In this document: positions 62,335 through 64,000 of the stretch, in pieces | Layout: each line of letters opens with the position of its first letter | Numbering within the stretch: the stretch's first letter is position 1 | Assembly (NCBI GenBank): GCA_023853785.1 | Contig: JAJIRX010000721.1 | Coordinates: 124,001-188,000, forward strand | Direction of reading: 5' to 3' | Length of the DNA: 64,000 bases | Origin: Psilocybe azurescens | Lineage: Eukaryota; Basidiomycota; Agaricomycetes; Agaricales; Agrocybaceae | The notes under the pieces: model-generated | Databases searched by the model: none | What the model was told of the DNA's origin: nothing | The model's input: only the letters and a program-made list of their open reading frames with translations | Position numbers and translations under genes: made by a program

Positions 62335-64000
62335 ATGAAATCCAACTCATATCCCGAATCAACGCCTTACAAATGGGATCCCACCCCTGTGCGCGTCCCC
62401 CTCCCCATCTACCCGCCACCTGAGCCCCTGCCCCACCCATTACCCGCCCTACCATCCCCACCTCGCAAACCCATCTTCTCCTCTTCATACACGCTGACCA
62501 CTCACCTCTTCCCCGCATGCTATCTGCGCAGCACTCGTCCTGTACCAATTCCGGCACCCCCACCCCCCGGCGTATCGAAGGAGGAGAGAAAACGTATTCT
62601 GAAGGAGACGAGAGCGGAGTTGGATAGGTTTAGGAGTGTGAAAGAGACGGATGGATATCCGCGCGTGTTGTGGAATTGTGTGAATCGGTATGTTAAAGAT
62701 GGGAAACAGAATGGAACAGGGATTACACTATTCTTCGCGCACGCGAATGGGTTTCCTAAGGAGGTGCGTTTCATGAACTCTGCAGTCTGTATAGAGTGTT
62801 TTTGAAGGGCTTTGGTGCAGATATTCGAACCGACGCTTGGGCATCTTCTCTCTTCACCTGTTTCCAGTGTGATCGACGAGGTGTGGGTATGGGAGTCTAT
62901 CCAGCACGGAGACGCAGCGGTCGTCAACGCAGCCTCTGCTTCTGGATTGTGTACGTCTCTCTGCCTCACCATACGTCATCCGCTCTAAACTGCACATTCT
63001 CTGTAAGTCGACTGGCAAGATAATGGACGAGATATCGCCAACTTCCTCCTCCACTTCATGCCTTCATCCGCCACTGCATCGACACTGCCCACACATCTCT
63101 CGCGTGTCTCTCAGGAATGCACTGAACGACGCGCACGCGACGGGTTCGCGGCGCGTAAACTCGTCGCTGCCGGCCACTCGTATGGCGGGTGCACTTCGTT
63201 AGTACTCATCAATTCTTTTATTGCATAATACGTATCTTACATCTCAATTCTTTCTTCTACTACACTGTAATCACTTCGATCCCAATCCGACGATTCGACA
63301 CGTCTCCGCATTTGTTCACCCATCTGATTGGACCCGCCTGCGTCTTCATCTGTTCTTGTTTTATTAACTCTGCACGGCTCTGCTCGACCTCCGTCACTCG
63401 ACTGTACCTGCTTATATCTTCTTTAACCCTTCTCCACTACCCAATCACAGAGCACTAGCGGCTATCCTCTATCCCAGCCTCTTCACAGCGCTCTACCTCA
63501 TCGACCCCGTTATTCTCAAACCAGGCCCCGCCCCCTCTCTCCCCGCTGGTATGTCCCCTTCGCCGGATATTACGCTCGGTGCGCTGAGTAGGAGAGATGG
63601 ATGGGAGAGTCGGTAAGTGTCTTTTTCGTTTCTTTTGAGTGTTGCTTTCTTTCTTTCTTTCTTGTTGAAAAAATGGGTAGTGTGTAAATTTCTACACTCG
63701 CTGGAACGGCGATCTATTCTGCTCTCTCTGTATACTGACTGTTGATCCTCTGATCGTATCTCATCTTGTTCTTGTTCTTGTTCTTATTCAAACTATCTTC
63801 GATTCAATCTTGACTCTGGCCGCACATGACGCTGACTTCAAAAATCCTCATCTCTATAGCGAAGAAGCATTCGCTTCATTCTCCCAGAACCCGTTTTTTA
63901 AAGCCTGGGATCCCGCTGTGCTAAAAGTCTACGTCGAGTGCGGGACGCACTTCGTCTCCGAGCCCGCGCCCTCTTCTTTGCTGCCCCAGCCCATGGCAGA
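62335..64000 (+). CDS. Alpha/beta-hydrolase, cut by the window end
   Basis: A serine hydrolase of the alpha/beta fold, resembling the fungal peroxisomal lipase/MpaH-like group. The start at 62335 gives MKSNSYPESTPYKWDPT and a Pro-rich N-terminus. GITLFFAHANGFPKE carries the oxyanion-loop strand, then after an intron IFEPTLGHLLSS and VWVWESIQHGDAAVVN. The next exon has DWQDNGRDIANFLLHF and the nucleophile elbow AAGHSYGGCTS. A 250-base intron and another with GTAAGT donor follow, then LAAILYPSLFTALYLIDPV and EEAFASFSQNPFFKAWDP. The general acid, the last histidine and any peroxisomal C-terminal signal lie beyond 64000. The frame is intact as far as seen. Substrate unknown. Confidence 0.78.
63642..63664. 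repeat. TTTC microsatellite in an intron
   Basis: About five TTTC units within an intron of the hydrolase; a TTCTTG repeat lies nearby at 63765-63787. Confidence 0.7.

Noticed and set aside
1..64000. tRNA, rRNA, CRISPR and bacterial features
   Set aside because: Scanned by eye for B-box-like and direct-repeat arrays; nothing convincing was seen. A covariance-model search would be the decisive test for tRNAs.

Overview
The window is nuclear DNA of a filamentous fungus, almost certainly an agaricomycete basidiomycete. Genes are split by many short introns of about 50-60 bases with GT..AG ends, transcription runs on both strands, and the families are typical of mushrooms: FunK1 fungal kinases, an atypical G-alpha subunit with large inserts, F-box/leucine-rich proteins, fungal hemerythrin-like proteins and a Zn2Cys6 factor. 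No bacterial operon, CRISPR array, rRNA or convincing tRNA was seen.

Layout. 0.8-3.2 kb: FunK1 kinase A (-). 5.1-6.6 kb: aquaglyceroporin 1 (+). 7.3-8.8 kb: exopolyphosphatase of the DHH family (+). 9.4-10.1 kb: unknown Ser/His-rich protein (-). 13.0-14.9 kb: G-alpha subunit (-). 16.0-17.6 kb: aquaglyceroporin 2 (-). 19.2-21.6 kb: three small housekeeping genes, ISD11 (+), RCF1 (-) and URM1 (-). 22.4-24.9 kb: FunK1 kinase B (+). 25.8-28.8 kb: a large inverted duplication of the signal peptidase gene SEC11, one arm broken by a 5'-truncated LINE, the other holding the full gene. 29.6-32.1 kb: FunK1 relic C (-) with a MITE inside. 32.4-34.7 kb: two tandem hemerythrin-like genes (-). 35.7-41.9 kb: one large Zn2Cys6 transcription factor (-). 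42-52 kb: a gene-poor 10 kb stretch. 52.3-54.2 kb: mitochondrial Obg GTPase MTG2 (-). 55.4-57.2 kb: kinase-fold protein lacking the DFG aspartate (-). 58.1-60.2 kb: F-box protein (-). 60.26-60.56 kb: a short element with inverted ends. 62.3 kb to the end: alpha/beta-hydrolase, cut by the window edge (+).

How the parts relate. ISD11 (cysteine desulfurase partner), RCF1 (respiratory supercomplexes) and MTG2 (mitoribosome GTPase) serve mitochondria; URM1 receives sulfur from the same desulfurase system that ISD11 supports. SEC11 serves ER signal-peptide cleavage. The rest are signalling, transport or lineage-specific families, and several are present as local duplicates (aquaporins, FunK1, hemerythrins, SEC11).

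Caveat on quality. At least ten otherwise well-conserved reading frames are broken by single-base indels, mostly one missing base in a C/G or A/T run. One SEC11 copy keeps the run that the other has lost. This looks more like uncorrected homopolymer errors in the assembly than mass gene death, so gene models here are given as joined coordinates with the breaks noted. I found no convincing new multi-gene system; the most unusual structure is the SEC11 inverted duplication with its nested LINE.
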